This document shows, one piece after another, positions 22,724 to 34,884 of a stretch of 64,000 nt of DNA; positions within the stretch are counted from its first letter, which is position 1; every line of letters begins with the position of its first letter. The stretch comes from Branchinecta lynchi. Its lineage: Eukaryota > Arthropoda > Branchiopoda > Anostraca > Branchinectidae. The position numbers and the translations under genes were made by a program. Below the pieces are notes generated by a model. It had not been told where the DNA came from, ran no database searches, and saw only the letters and a program-made list of their open reading frames with translations. The stretch covers positions 16,565,624 to 16,629,623 of the forward strand of contig JAKZAP010000004.1 of assembly GCA_023053575.1 (NCBI GenBank), written 5' to 3'.

Positions 22724-23810
22724 AACAAGACCAGAGGTGTCGATGGGATCCCAAAAATCTAAGATTTGATCCAGACAATTGGATCTTGTCTTCGCCAGAT
22801 CTATTCTTCGCTAGGCTAATCATCAAAGAAAACCGAGTTCAGATATTCTATCTATCTATCTATCTATCCACACCTCTATAAGCCATATGTATTTTGACGA
22901 TACTGACCGAAACTTCCTGCTTTACTTCTGCCAAATTTGCAGTTTCGCCCGAATTCTGAGCGAACTAATAGTCCAGCAAAAAAAGAAAATTCAGAAACGA
23001 ATCCAGCGTATCTCCTTATCCCTGTAAAGAACATCTAATCAACTTTAAATAAAACTTTAACTTAAAAATAATGCAGGTACAACCGGATTCCGGACTAATT
23101 ATATGTCCGGGTATAAATGATTGTCATATACGACTCAGCGTCTCTTCTTATTCCTAAATCTATCATCTAATCAACTTCAGATAAAACTTTTGCTTTTAAC
23201 ATATTTTCCGGTTTTGGCCGGATTCCAGGTGAACTACTTGTACGGCGAGCAAATTTTTTTCACCATCATGCTCGGCATGTATTCTTACCCCTAAATCAAA
23301 CATTTAATCAAGTTCAAATGAAACTTTTTTTTTAACCAACTTTCCGGTTTTTCCCGGATTCCGGACGAACTACATGTCCAGCGAGAAAATGGTTTTCACA
23401 CTCGTGTTCAGCATGTCTTCTTACCCCAAAATCAAACATTTAATCAACTTCAAATGAAACTTTTACTTTTAAAAAACTTTCCGGTTTTTGCCGGATTCCG
23501 GACGAACCACTTGTCCGACATCACAATGGTTTTCACCATTGTGCTCAGCATGTCTTCTTACTTCATAATCGACTATCTCAATAGCTTTAAAAAAATATTT
23601 GTTGTGTCCCTTAATTTGAAACCCCTTCCTCACCCTCAAATACAGGGCTACAGAGCCCATCTTCGAACTTGACCTGTACTTTGACCCAAAGGATCCTCCC
23701 GCCAAGTTTCATCAAAATATCTCAATCCCTTCGAGAGCCATCGTGTGGACAGACGGACAACTTTTGCGATGTCATAGGTATCCCTCCACTTACGTTTTGG
23801 GGTCCCAAAA
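22724..23810 (+). repeat. Rep-B copy 5
   Basis: From AACAAGACCAGAGGTGTCGA to CTTACGTTTTGGGGTCCC, with a (ATCT)n microsatellite at 22846-22868 and five internal units. Confidence 0.78.
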
Positions 23811-24324
23811 AAACAACAGCAATTTTCGCCGAATCCCAACTACATGTTTAATCTGCTGACATGTTTAATCTGTAGGCTCTTTGAAGGCCGAGGGAGAGCC
23901 AGCAGACCTTTGAAATAGCTCGTTGACACTGGTTTATAAGAGTAACCGACCATGGGACGCATAAATCATTCCCCCGGCTAGCACCAAATAAACAAACTGG
24001 AGCTAAATCGGGAGACGATTTCCGGAAGGGACACAGGAATCGTTCAAGCGAATATTAATCCACGTTCTGGGACCGACCACTGTCTGCGAGGCTTCGAAAT
24101 TGGAGTCTTAGGCGTCTAAATTTAATGAAAATTACTTCGGATCTCTTTGTCACGGTAAAAGTATCTTGTATTCGATCTTTACGTAACATAGGTTCTAGGC
24201 GCTTCAGTCAAGTTCGCGAGTGTCCACTTTAACAGAGAACAGTGTACTTGAGGACGAATTTAAAATACCGTGTTTCTGCTTAAAAGGGGTAAACGAGTAC
24301 CACACTAGCATTTGCAAAGGTATG

Positions 24325-24479
24325 CAGGGGCGTCGCAAGTGCATTTTCGGTGGGGGGGGGTGCAGAGCCAAAATTTTACCGAATCTTTCAAAATTTCCGG
24401 CGCAAAATGTTATCGAATCTCAAAAAGGTGGGGGGGGTGCTGCACCCCCCGCACCCCCCCCCCCCTTGCGACGCCCCTG
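24325..24479. mobile_element. hAT-like MITE, CAGGGGCGTCGCAAG ends
   Basis: Perfect 15-bp terminal inverted repeats CAGGGGCGTCGCAAG are flanked by a perfect 8-bp duplication AAGGTATG (24317-24324 and 24480-24487). The interior has a G tract near the left end and C tracts near the right end. No coding capacity. Confidence 0.88.
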
Positions 24480-24586
24480 AAGGTATGTATCACCCGTTCA
24501 TCTCTAGTTCAAAGCAGGATTGGATGCGACAGTAGGGCCATCCAAAGGTGCAACATTGAAGCATCCTTCCTAGAAAAGCTCGAACT

Positions 24587-27490
24587 AACAAGAGCTGAAA
24601 GCTCATATGGCACTTGTAAGAACAGTTAGTATGTTTGTCAGATACGGTTTGCAGTTTTCAAGGCTGGATCTCTCTCCCGATATTCATTTCATCAGAAAAT
24701 GGGTTTGATCTAGTAAATCTGAAATGGTTATACCACTGACTGACAACTGTTTCTTCCTCCAACGATGGTCGGATCGGGGGAGGGACTATTTTTAAGCCAA
24801 TCTGATAGAGTCCCCAACATGCCTGCAAAGTTTAACGGTCATAGCACATCTGGAAGTACCCTAACTCGTCACCATCGGAACTGTGGAAAACCCCCTCCAA
24901 CTCCCCCCACTGTGACACGATCCGGTCCTGTTTTGTCAATATGTATCTACGGCTTATGCTTGTTCTTCCCTATAAGTCGCAGAACCCCGCCCTACCCCCC
25001 CCCTCCAGCTCCCCCCCCGAAGTTATCGGATCCGTTCCAGAATTAAAATTGATCATCTGAGACACTTGTTTTTGACACTTGCACGTGTTCACGTGTTTCA
25101 TGCACGTGTTTCATGCACGTCTCATCACTCGTTCCAGAGTTATGCATGTCACTAGATTCCGGATTCCTCATCCTTCCATTACCCCCATGATCATCGGATC
25201 GGGAAACGAACTATTTTCAAGTCGACCTGGGAGAGTACCTAATGTCTGCCAAGTGTCATCGTCCTAGTACTTCCCGGAAATCCGCAAAAACGCCATCCAA
25301 CCCCCTCCACTGTGACACGATCCGGTCATGTTTTGTTAACAAAGTATCTAGGGTTAATGCTTGTTCTTCCCTTCAAGTTCCATCCCGATCCCTCGACCCT
25401 AAGCATTTAACGAGAGTTCCGGTCCCCCCTCTACCCCCTCCCCCAGTTTTCGGATTCGGTCCAGATTTCAAATTGAAAATCTGAGACACTTGTTCTTCAC
25501 AATTGTCAAGTTTCATGCATGTCCAATTATCCGTTCCGGAGTTATTAATGTTTCTAGTTTCTGGATTCCCCATCCCTCTATAAACGGTGGACGGGGGAAA
25601 GTAAATAGGTAGCGCGAGCAAGGCCCCGGATTACAAAACCCTCCCGGAAGGCCGCCCCTCCGCCCAGGAATTATAGCAGAACCATACAAGAAGAAAAGAT
25701 ACCGGCAACTGATTTTATTTACAAAATGAAGCGACGAAATAAAAAGATGAAAAGATACGAAAGAGTAATCACGGTAAGCCACTGAATTTACGTCCCAATG
25801 AATTTACACCTACTGGCCGACCTTCCCGAAAAACTGACTGAACGGTTGACAGAGCCACGGAACGCCCAGATGACCTGATGCCTTTCGGACACCAGAGCAC
25901 GTAGGCACCGGTAACCCCCAGAACGCCGAGACACGCACGCATTGAGGGAGTTGAGAAGCCTATCCCTATAAAAGGGACCACCCTAATTGATAATTTTTGA
26001 TGTTCCTAAAAGAACCCCTTATTTAACAATAATTAACACTCCCCAGACTACATCGAAAATCACATCACGATCGCCTTATTCTGAGAGACAGGAAAATGAA
26101 CTAGAAATAATAATTTAAATGATTTTTACTGACTTAAAAGTTACTGCTTATTTTTACTGTGTACAAGCACCTTGTATGTGAAAAGATGGTTACTTTACCT
26201 ACAAACTACATTCTTACAAGAGAACTGAACTCTTTGAAAGCCAAGACAAGACAACATACGAAAGCTGTAGTTGTTGTTGCTATATTTTTAAGAACCCTTT
26301 AGCCTATGTGTTTACAGTTTACGGTTTCTAGAACCTTCGCCACTCTGGTCTAGACGGATGTTTATGCACTGTATGGGAAATATTACTTTGTTGACAAAAT
26401 ACTACAAGAAACGTATAGCTACTATTTCTGTCATTGATCTTAAATAATTAATAGACGTAGTTGACTGATATTTAGAATAAGTCTTTAATCGAAGATTACA
26501 CCTCCACTCCCCCCGAGATGGCTGGATCGCGGAAGCGATTATTTCCAAGTTAATCTGGTTGGTTCTCTCATATGCCTGCCAAGTTTTATTGTGCTAGCTT
26601 ATGTGGAAGCGTTTCACGAGATTTCCGGTGCCCCGCTCCAGCCCCCCCTCCAGTTATCGGATCTGGCTCGGATTTGAAATTCAACATACAAACACTTGTT
26701 CTTGACATATTTTAAGTTTCATGCATGTCCGATTACCCGTTCCAAAGTTATGCATGTTACTAGTTTCCGGATTTCCGATACCTCCACTCCCCCCACGATG
26801 GCCAGATCGGGGAAATGATTATTTCCAAGTTATTCTGGTGGGTTTCGTCATATGCCTGCCAAATTTCATTGTCCTAGCTTATGTGGAAGCGTTTCACGAG
26901 ATTTCCAGTGCCCCCTCCACCCCCCCCCCCAAATTATCAGATCTGGTCCGGGTTTGAAACTGGGCATCTGAAGCACTTCCAAAGTTATGCATGTTACTAC
27001 TTTCCGGATTTCCCATCCCTCCACTCCCCCACGATGGCCGGATCGGGGAAGTGATTATTTCCAAGCTAATCTGGTTGGTTTCCTGATACGCCTGCCAAGT
27101 TTCATCGTCCTAGCTTATGTGGAAGCGTTTTACGAGATTTCCGGTGCCCCAATCCAGTCCCCCCCCCTTCCCCAGTTATCGGATCTGGTCCGGATTTGAA
27201 ACTGAGCATCTGAAGCACTTGTTCTTGACACATGTCAAGTTTCATGCATGTCCGATTACCCGTTCTAAAGTTATGCATGTTACTAGTTTCCGGATTTCCC
27301 ATTCCTCCACTCCCCCACGATGACCGGATCAGGGAAGTGAGTGATTCAAAGTTAATCTAGTTGGTCCCTTATATGCCTGCCAAGTTTCATCGTCCTAGCA
27401 TATATGGAAGTGCCCAAACTAGCAAAACCGGGACAGACCGACAGAAATTACAATCGCTATATGGTACTTGAGTATGCTCAAGTGCCATAC
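24587..27490 (+). repeat. Rep-A copy 4
   Basis: It starts AACAAGAGCTGAAAGCTCAT and ends TATGGTACTTGAGTATGCTC AAGTGCCATA. The internal unit (CCACGATGGCCGGATCGG ... TTATGCATGTTACTA) recurs at about 26500, 26800, 27030 and 27310, a period near 250-280 bp. An unrelated 25570-26480 segment interrupts the units. Confidence 0.78.
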
Positions 27491-28152
27491 AAATCGGAAA
27501 ATCAGACTATACAGATTTCTGCTTGAAAATCACAACATTTACAAGAAGAAAAGCTGTCTCCCCTGATTTTTTCAATGCAATTTGACCTAGTAGAGCGGAG
27601 GAGATTGAATAACTTGCTGCTGTTGAAAGCAAGTTCGACTTTCTACTTCTGTGGTAATGACGGCTGAAGTTATAGAATCATCTAGGACCGTCAAGGTCTT
27701 AATGTGCAATTAGGCCTACTGGTGCTCGAACCGGAGGCGACTCCTACGTGACCGGATACACCGAGTCCCTGCGAAGTTGGCCGTGTATTGGCAATACGAA
27801 CAGAGGAATTTAGAAGTCCCTCGTTTTGCAGTCTTCCAGGGCATTTTAGTCCCTACCGTATTGGATTAGTTCTGCGGTGCAAAACAAAAATATCTGATAT
27901 CCGAGTCTTGCCTCCTTGTAAAGAGCACAAAAAGGCCGTTTTATGTGAAGCAAAGCTAAGATTCAAACTATGATTCATACGAAAAAAGGCTAGTTTCTCA
28001 GAAATAATTTCTGCCCCTAGAACTCTTAGAATTCGGCACAATGGTTTTCGATGACAGTCCGTCAAAATTTCTGGAACTCTTAGGACCCCCTGGAATCCCC
28101 TGCAAGCTGAAGATCAAAGAAAACCTGTTTCCAGAATAAGGGCTATACTCAC

Positions 28153-28246
28153 CCGACAGGACCAGCTGCTAAAACCAATCTTTCAAGATCCAGGCCACTG
28201 AATAAGACGTAAATTCCTTTGTTCAAAGACCCGAGCATATTCTTCG
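28153..28246 (-). CDS. IVD: isovaleryl-CoA dehydrogenase, coding exon 5 (catalytic base)
   Basis: The exon is 94 nt (acceptor CTTTCCTTTCAG, donor GTCGG|GTGAGT; enters phase 1, leaves phase 2). It encodes [17 protein letters not shown] followed by [14 protein letters not shown]. In isovaleryl-CoA dehydrogenase, unlike most acyl-CoA dehydrogenases, the catalytic base is the glutamate of this LDLERL helix (Glu254 of the mature human enzyme, established knowledge). That glutamate is present here, at about residue 281 of the precursor. This is the strongest single argument for IVD rather than a short- or medium-chain dehydrogenase. Confidence 0.9.
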
Positions 28247-28499
28247 CTGAAAGGAAAGAAAAATTCATAAAGCTTGAAGCGTTTCGCAATTAGGCAAGTT
28301 GTAAAACAAACAATAGTTTAAGAAGGATCTGAAGATGTCTGCTCTGCTAAAACAACTTTTTATTCTAAAAGCATAAACCATAAACTGATGGTAAAAGATA
28401 CAGTTTTGCTGATGCGGTAATAATGTTGCTTATACACAAATTAGCGTTGAGCACACTATGAAGATAAATATGATAGTGTTCCAAGTTTGGTTTGCATCT

Positions 28500-28612
28500 C
28501 TATTGGGCTTACCGACGAAACGCCACCGGCTAAGCGTCCCAGTGGCAAAACGTCTCCATGACAAAACGTCCCCTTGGCAGAACGTCACTATGGCAAAACG
28601 TCCAAGGAGTAA
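28500..28612. repeat. short tandem repeat, TGGCAAAACGTCC units
   Basis: Five diverged units of about 20 bp (CAGTGGCAAAACGTCTCCAT, GACAAAACGTCCCCTTGGC, AGAACGTCACTATGGC, AAAACGTCC) lie in tandem in IVD intron 4. Confidence 0.65.
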
Positions 28613-28901
28613 GTTTCTCAAGATGTGTACTAATTCCCCCAAAATGTACGGTGCCGCCTGTCTTGTAATAGGTTATAACTGAAAATTTCTAGGTCACTTA
28701 AAGCACCAGCCGCACCAGATACAGTTCCTACTGAAACCCGGCTTGACTCTTCAGATCTCCTCAAATATTAACAAAATCTGAAAGCTCAAATGGCACTCAT
28801 AGATCGAGTCACCTTGTTTGTCGAAGAAGGATGATAAGTATGAGTGATATGTATGAGGGCTGATTGTTTACCGCTATGAAATAGGAGGAGGTATGTGGGA
28901 A

Positions 28902-29199
28902 AAATATTCTTTGAGCCCAAGCTGACTTTGAAACATTTATTCAAACAATGTTTACACGGATACGTCAGCTCTGATTTTTCATCAGCGATATTTCGGCCCT
29001 TCTTGGCAAGGGTCCTCGTCAGGCTGTCAATCTTCTTGTTCAACTTCGGGGAAGGAAACAAACCTGTCAAGTTTGTTTCCTTCCCCGAAGTTGAACAAGA
29101 AGATTGACAGCCTGACGAGGACCCTTGCCAAGAAGGGCCGAAATATCGCTGATGAAAAATCAGAGCTGACGTATCCGTGTAAACATTGTTTGAATAAAA
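28902..29199. mobile_element. foldback element with perfect 128-bp inverted repeat
   Basis: Arms 28936-29063 and 29071-29198 are exact reverse complements over 128 bases, separated by the 7-base loop CTGTCAA. The block is flanked by the direct repeat GGTATGTGGGAA (28890-28901 and 29200-29211). Comparison with the LINE copy at 12775 shows this is the interrupted target. Outside the left arm lies AAATATTCTTTGAGCCCAAG, which is common to all family members. Confidence 0.88.
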
Positions 29200-29524
29200 G
29201 GTATGTGGGAAGCCGGAAGGGGCTAATCAGATTGGTCCTTACTACTGCCCATGTGTGGGGACATGAATGAGAATGTGTTGCACCTGATGTGTGAATGTAA
29301 TAAACTGGATGGCTTACGGGGAAAAGTGTTTAATTGGAGAAACGTGTATGATGAGCAGTGGATGGTTAAAGTAATGAAAGATGAATGTTTTACGGGAGTT
29401 CGCCAGTTGGGAAGATTCCTTAAGCTTTCGACGAACCATCGAGAAAGCTTTATTTAATTGTAATATTGCTGAAAAGATAATGTATTTCTTTTGTTTTGTT
29501 TTTCTTGTACTGTATTGCCATGGC

Positions 29525-29708
29525 CAAGGCCGTATCCAGGGGGGGGGGTTAGGGGGTTGAAATCCCCTCCAAAACATACAAAAATAACCATTTTTATAGG
29601 CTTTTCCCTCTGATCTACGTCGTCTTTTTCCGACCCACAGGCACCCCCCCCCCCCGAAAGGCAACTCCCCCCCCCCCCCCCCGAAATAAATTCCTGGATA
29701 CGGGCCTG
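29525..29708. mobile_element. hAT-like MITE (CA(G/A)GCCCGTATCC family) inside a LINE 3' end
   Basis: The ends are CAAGGCCGTATCCAGG and, in reverse complement, CAGGCCCGTATCCAGG. They are flanked by a perfect 8-bp duplication GCCATGGC (29517-29524 and 29709-29716). The uninterrupted target GCCATGGCC is visible in the LINE copy at 13095-13103, which proves the insertion. Confidence 0.92.
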
Positions 29709-29824
29709 GCCATGGCCCTCGGGCTCTTTGTGCAAATATATATCATTTTATAAATTTGCATTTTATATCATTTCAATGATGCATACATTGCATCATTTGT
29801 TTCAGAACCCGAGGACCATATACA

Positions 29825-30820
29825 AACAAGACCAATGGTTTCGATGGGATCCCAAAAAAGTATTATTTAATGGACTTCTTGATCCCGACAGTCGAATCTT
29901 GTAGATTCCGAGTCTTCGCCAGACCCCTCTAGCATTTTGCTCTTTATAGACAACCCACCGCTTGAATATGTACAAAAATAAAGTTAACATTTTGGAGTTT
30001 TTGGCGACTTACCGCCAAGCAACTAATCAGATGAGAAAACCAAGTTCAGATATGGATTCAGCAAGGACGTTTACTCCAATATCTCATCCTATAATCGACT
30101 TCAGAAATGTCCTTTATTTGACAAAATTCCTCGTATTTTAGCAGCATTCCCGGCAAACTGCATGCAGAGCAAAAGAGCTAATGACACTGAGAGGGTTTTG
30201 GCAATTTGTCAGATAACCTCAAAATTAAATTCAGCATGTCTCCTTACCCTGATCCCGTTTCTCAAATTGTTGTCAGAAACAATTTTTAGCTTCAACCAAA
30301 CCTCTAAATATCTAAACGACCCATCTACAACTTGGTCTGTACTTCGCCAGTGAATCCTCACACGAAGTTTGAACAACTTATCTCAACCCCTCCGACCCCC
30401 CCCCCCCACGCGACAGACTTCCATGAGACCATGAATAAGCCCAGAGAATACGTACGCTGGGTGTAAATAGTCTTTAATTAAACCCAAGAAACGTGACTCC
30501 CTCCGGCGTCCATATATTAAACAAAGCGGATCGTCCGACGCGCAGAGCTTTTGCCTGTATGGATAAAGGTGTAGGGTAGGGGTTGGTATAGCCACCTGGT
30601 CGCCCCTGAAACTCCTCTCCCACCCCTAACTATACAGCTTTGGGGGCCATCTACGTACTTGATCTCTCCCTTGACCCAAAGAATCCTCACACCAAGTTTC
30701 ATCAACATATCTATTTCCTTCGAGAGTTATGGTGCTCAAAGATGGACGGACGGACGGACAGACGGACAACATTTACGAAGTCAGAGGAATCCCTCTACTT
30801 ACGTTTTGGGATCCCTAAAA
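29825..30820 (+). repeat. Rep-B copy 6
   Basis: From AACAAGACCAATGGTTTCGA to TTACGTTTTGGGATCCC. The tract GACGGACGGACGGACAGACG is present. Around 30400-30620 there is unrelated sequence, probably a further insertion. Confidence 0.72.
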
Positions 30821-31203
30821 CAAGAAAAAAAAACTATCCTAGCTGCCACAGCATAACGAAGCGAAAAATGTAAATATGAACTATGATCGCTCGAGTTTTA
30901 TCTCCTGAGTTTAATTATATAAACTTCTCTGATGTGGACCTCGAGATGTCAGGGAGTCGTAAACCCCGATCTAAGCAAAGAAACCCTCAACTACGAAACT
31001 TCATGACACTCTAGCAGAAAGTATTTCAGGTCGTCCCAGCATAGGAAATACGTACATACTGAACAAAGTCCTTATTTTTTGTGCTTTTCTTAGACACTTT
31101 ATTTCCCTTGTTGGTAGGCAATTCCCCCACTAAATCTGTTATCTGAGGTATATATGGGAAAGGTTAGTTGAAAACAGTATTCTGCTCTTCACTCGCCCTC
31201 CGA

Positions 31204-32470
31204 AACAAGACCAAAGGTTTCGATGGGATCCCAAGAATTCAATATTTGATCCAGGCAACTGGGTCTCGTCTTCGCCAGATCCGGTCTTCGACAGACTCCT
31301 TGAACATTTTTACTATTAAAATTCAGAAATAGATTAAGGCCAAAAAACTAATCATCTGAGAAACCCAAGTTCAGATATGGATTCAGCATGTCAGTGTTTA
31401 CCCCTATAAGTCATATCTGTTTTGACGAAAACTTCTTGCCTTACTTCTGCCAATTTCCCGGTTTCGGCCGAATTCCAGAACTACCTGTCCGGCAAAAAAA
31501 GAAAGCTAAAAAACGACCTCAGCGTATCTTCTTTCCCCTACAACGAACATCTAATCAAATTCAAATAAAATATAACTTCAAACAAATTTTCAGGTTCCAG
31601 CCGGATTCCGGGCGAACAAAATGTCAGGGTAAAAAATGATTGTCATACGCGGATTCGGTATCTCTTCTTACCCCTAAATCGGATATCTAACCAACTACCT
31701 TTTAACAATTTTCCGGTTTTGGCCGGATTCCGGGCGAACTACTTGCCCGGCGAGAAAATGGTTTTCACCATCGTGTTCAGCATGTCTTCCTACCCTAAAA
31801 TGAACATCTAATTAATTTCAAATAAAACTTTTACTTTCAACAGACTTTCCGATTTTGCCGGATTCCGGGCTAACTACTTGTCCGGCGAAAAAATGGTTTT
31901 CACCATCATGCTCAGCATGTCTTCTTACCTCTGAATCGAACATCCAATCAACTTCAAATAAAACTTTTACTTTTAACAAACTTTCCGGTTTTGGCCGGAC
32001 TCCAGGCGAACTACTTGTCCGGCAGAAAAATGGTTTTCACTATCGTGTTCAACATGTCTTATTACTCCTAAATCGAACATCCAATCAACTTCAAATAAAG
32101 CTTTTACTTTTAACAAACTTTCCGGTTTTGGCCGGATTCCTGGCGAACTATTTGTCCGGCGAGAAAATGGTTTACACCATCGTGTTCAGCATGTCTTCTT
32201 ACCCCATAATCGACTGTCTAATAAGCTGTTTAAAAATATTTTGTTTGTCCCTTAATTTGGATCCCCACCCCCAAATGTAGGACTACAGAGCCCATCTACG
32301 AACTTGACCTTACCCTTGACCCAAATAAGCCTCACACAAAGTTTCATAAAAATATCTCATTCCCTTCGAGAGTTATCGTGCTTACAGATGGACGGACAGA
32401 CCGACCGACGGACGGACAACTTTTGCGATGTCATAGGTATCCCTCCACTTACGTTTTGGGATCCCAAAAA
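31204..32470 (+). repeat. Rep-B copy 7 (complete, clearest monomers)
   Basis: From AACAAGACCAAAGGTTTCGA to TTTTGGGATCCCAAAA. Internal units repeat at 136-137 bp (CTTTCC at 31845, 31981, 32118). Each carries CCGGATTCCGGGCGAACTAC and GGTTTTCACCATCGTGTTCA. Confidence 0.85.
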
Positions 32471-32612
32471 ACCTAGATACTGGCCTGGCTCCAGGTCCAA
32501 TTTATATGCTTTTTAAGAATGACTGGGGAGAGCAGTGTACATAACGACCCGACCTGCGGAGACATAACGAGATAGTTCGTCAGTTATAATGGTCATATGG
32601 TCATGGTACAAA

Positions 32613-33361
32613 AACAAGAGCTGTAAGCTCATATGTCTCTTGCAAGCATCCGTAGTAGCTAAGGGTATCAGCTAAGATTTACACAGACGATTATGTGCCT
32701 TCAGATTCTTAAAAATAGCCTGTCCCGAGATTTCCCTCCCCCTCCAATCCCTCCCCCCAGAAGTATCGGATCCGGTCCGGACACGAAATGGGACATCCGC
32801 GACCCGAGCTCTTTCCAGCTGTCAAGTTTCATTTGTGTCCGATGCCCCCGTTCGAAAGTTATGCTTGCCTCAAGATAACGAATTTTTACTCCCTCCCCCC
32901 CCCCCCCCCCAGATGGTGACTATTCTCAAGTCAAAGCATGGTCATCGTCCTAGCACATCTGGAGGTAGGCTACCTTATCCCGTGACATCCCGATCCATCC
33001 ACTCGAAGCGTGTCACGATATTTCTGGTACCCTCCTCTAACTCCCCCCCCCCCCCACGGTTGTCAGATCCGTTCCGGACGTAAAACGGGGCTTGTGTTCT
33101 TTCCACTTATACAGTTTCATAGACCCGATCGCGCGTTCGAAAGTTACGCATGCCTCAATATTTCGTATTCCCCCTCCCTCCCCCCACGACGGTCGAATCG
33201 GGGAAGTGACTTTTCCAAGTCGGTTTGGTCGGGCCCTTGATACGCCTGCCAAGTTTCATCGTCCTAGCAGATCTGGAAGCATAATACCCTAACTCGTGGT
33301 CACTGGACCGACCGACCGACGGAAAAGTTATCGGTCACTTGGCCGGAAGGTAAGTGCAATA
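32613..33361 (+). repeat. Rep-A copy 5 (short)
   Basis: It starts AACAAGAGCTGTAAGCTCAT and ends CACTTGGCCGGAAGGTAAGT, preceded by GACCGACCGACCGACGGA. It is about 750 bp with fewer internal units. Confidence 0.75.
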
Positions 33362-34884
33362 GAAACTGGAGAACAACGAGATGTAATAAGTGGGTGGCCC
33401 CAAATGGTTACTGTATCCTAATTAGAGCACTCGTCGTACTAAAATGCTAATAAACTAAAACTCAATGTCGTCAAATCTTTGTTATCTCCTAAATCTGCTT
33501 ATCGAACCGAATCTCGAAACGAGTCCCTTTTGATGATGGTGATGGTCTCCCCGTCCGTGGGGACTACCGAGAATTCGGGGAGTGAGTCCCTGGGACAACC
33601 AAAAACGCGGGAGCTCCGCTATAAGAGTCCTCGGGGGAAGGCGAGGATACGCCTTATGTTGCTGTACCCCCCCCCCCCCACTCCCCAACACGAAGAAAAT
33701 AGCAGAATACTAGGTCTCCTATGTCTTCTATAATGTAAGATGTTACGTCGTCGGACCATAGTTTAGTGCGTCTAAGCAAGAACAAACAATCTGAAGGACC
33801 AGTGAGTATATACCCGATAAAACTGGGTGGAGCTAGAGGTCAATACTCTATCACTATCAAGTTCCCCGATATTCTTGAAACAAAAAATTAAGCTAAGATA
33901 CTTAAAATATGCCAATTCTTAAAGAGTGTATTAGTTAAATAAAGATAAGTATTGAGTGATGTAAAGTGTATTGTAACTCATGTATTTTGTACGGCCAATT
34001 GGCTATTAAATATATTCATTCGTTCATGCTGTGAGCTTGAGTTGACTTCCCCCTTCGACGTTGCACATGCCAGCCAAAAAAAAAAACGTAGGATGCCTGC
34101 AGGGATGGAGAACCCGGTCTGCACCTTGTTAGACAAATCAGCTGTAAAGGACGACTCAGACGGCGTTCGGATTCGTCTGCGGAGTTGTGCTGCGATACAG
34201 CTGTTTGCAGGGGTAACAAATTATGATGTTCTGCGTAGCTCCTCCTCCGCTCATTTGCATCGGGTACGTTATCAGATTATATTCTACTCCGCATGGTCAT
34301 ATTACAGAGATACGGGGACGGAGGCTCTATCAGATTATTTGTTCTTGATCAAGGTTATACTTTCCATACTAAGTGAGCCCCATTTCCATTTTGGTATGAA
34401 TAGAAACTGTACCTGACTGGTTCCGGCGTCTCTCTTACCATTTACTGGCTTGATTATTGTATTCATTTGTCGTGCCTTCATTTCCTGCTACCTTCCCCAC
34501 CCTAGATAGACCATTGTTCGACAAGCTTTCGCTATGGAGGGGACGGCGGCAGCTAAAATCATTATGTTTAAGATAACGGAATAATTGCCGTCTTCTGTGT
34601 AATAGTGCCTATAACCACTCTGGGGAGAGCATTCGCAGTCCGTCATGCGTGTTTCTTGAGATTTACTTTTGGCAGGTGTGAAATAACGGCGTCGGCGAAT
34701 ATCACTGGATGCATGTATCATCATTAGTAGCAAAGCGACACGGGTATGGGACCCAGCGGCTAACGCAAGGGACACGCTAACTGCAAACTATTAGGTCGGT
34801 GCATCACACCACCAAATCAGACTCAGAGATAGCGGTTAAAGGTACCGAGCAAATTTACTACACAGTAGAGGTGTGTTTATTTGA
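33362..34884. other. unrecognised segment with LINE-like 3' tail and two opposed open frames
   Basis: The left part ends in a LINE-like tail (GGCTATTAAATATATTCATT CGTTCAT) at about 34025. The right part is open for 154 codons on the plus strand (33952-34416) and 95 codons on the minus strand (34488-34775). The minus frame starts MSLALAAGSHTRVALLLMMI, like a signal peptide. I see no splice or family support, so neither is called a gene. Confidence 0.3.

Larger units (their letters stand above)
28840..29765 (+). pseudogene. 3' end of the 10-13 kb LINE family, split by two nested insertions
   Basis: The segments 28845-28901, 29200-29524 and 29709-29765 together parallel 12740-13137. They hold GGCTGATTGTTTACC and the frame around GGTATGTGGGAA, then CPxCGxxNENVLHLMCEC-like coding (29240-29300; NENVLHLMCECNKLDGLRG) and RRESFI*-like C-terminus at 29457. 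The 3' tail GCCATGGCC..GTGCAAATATA follows. A foldback element (28902-29199) and a hAT-like MITE (29525-29708) interrupt it. Confidence 0.75.

Noticed and set aside
31855..32280. 141-codon plus-strand open frame
   Set aside because: It is a read-through of three Rep-B monomers (the same peptide repeats every 45 residues), not a gene.
33952..34416. 154-codon plus-strand frame, and the 95-codon minus-strand frame at 34488-34775 with a signal-peptide-like start
   Set aside because: No domain, no convincing splice sites, adjacent to a LINE-like tail. Kept only as an unrecognised segment.
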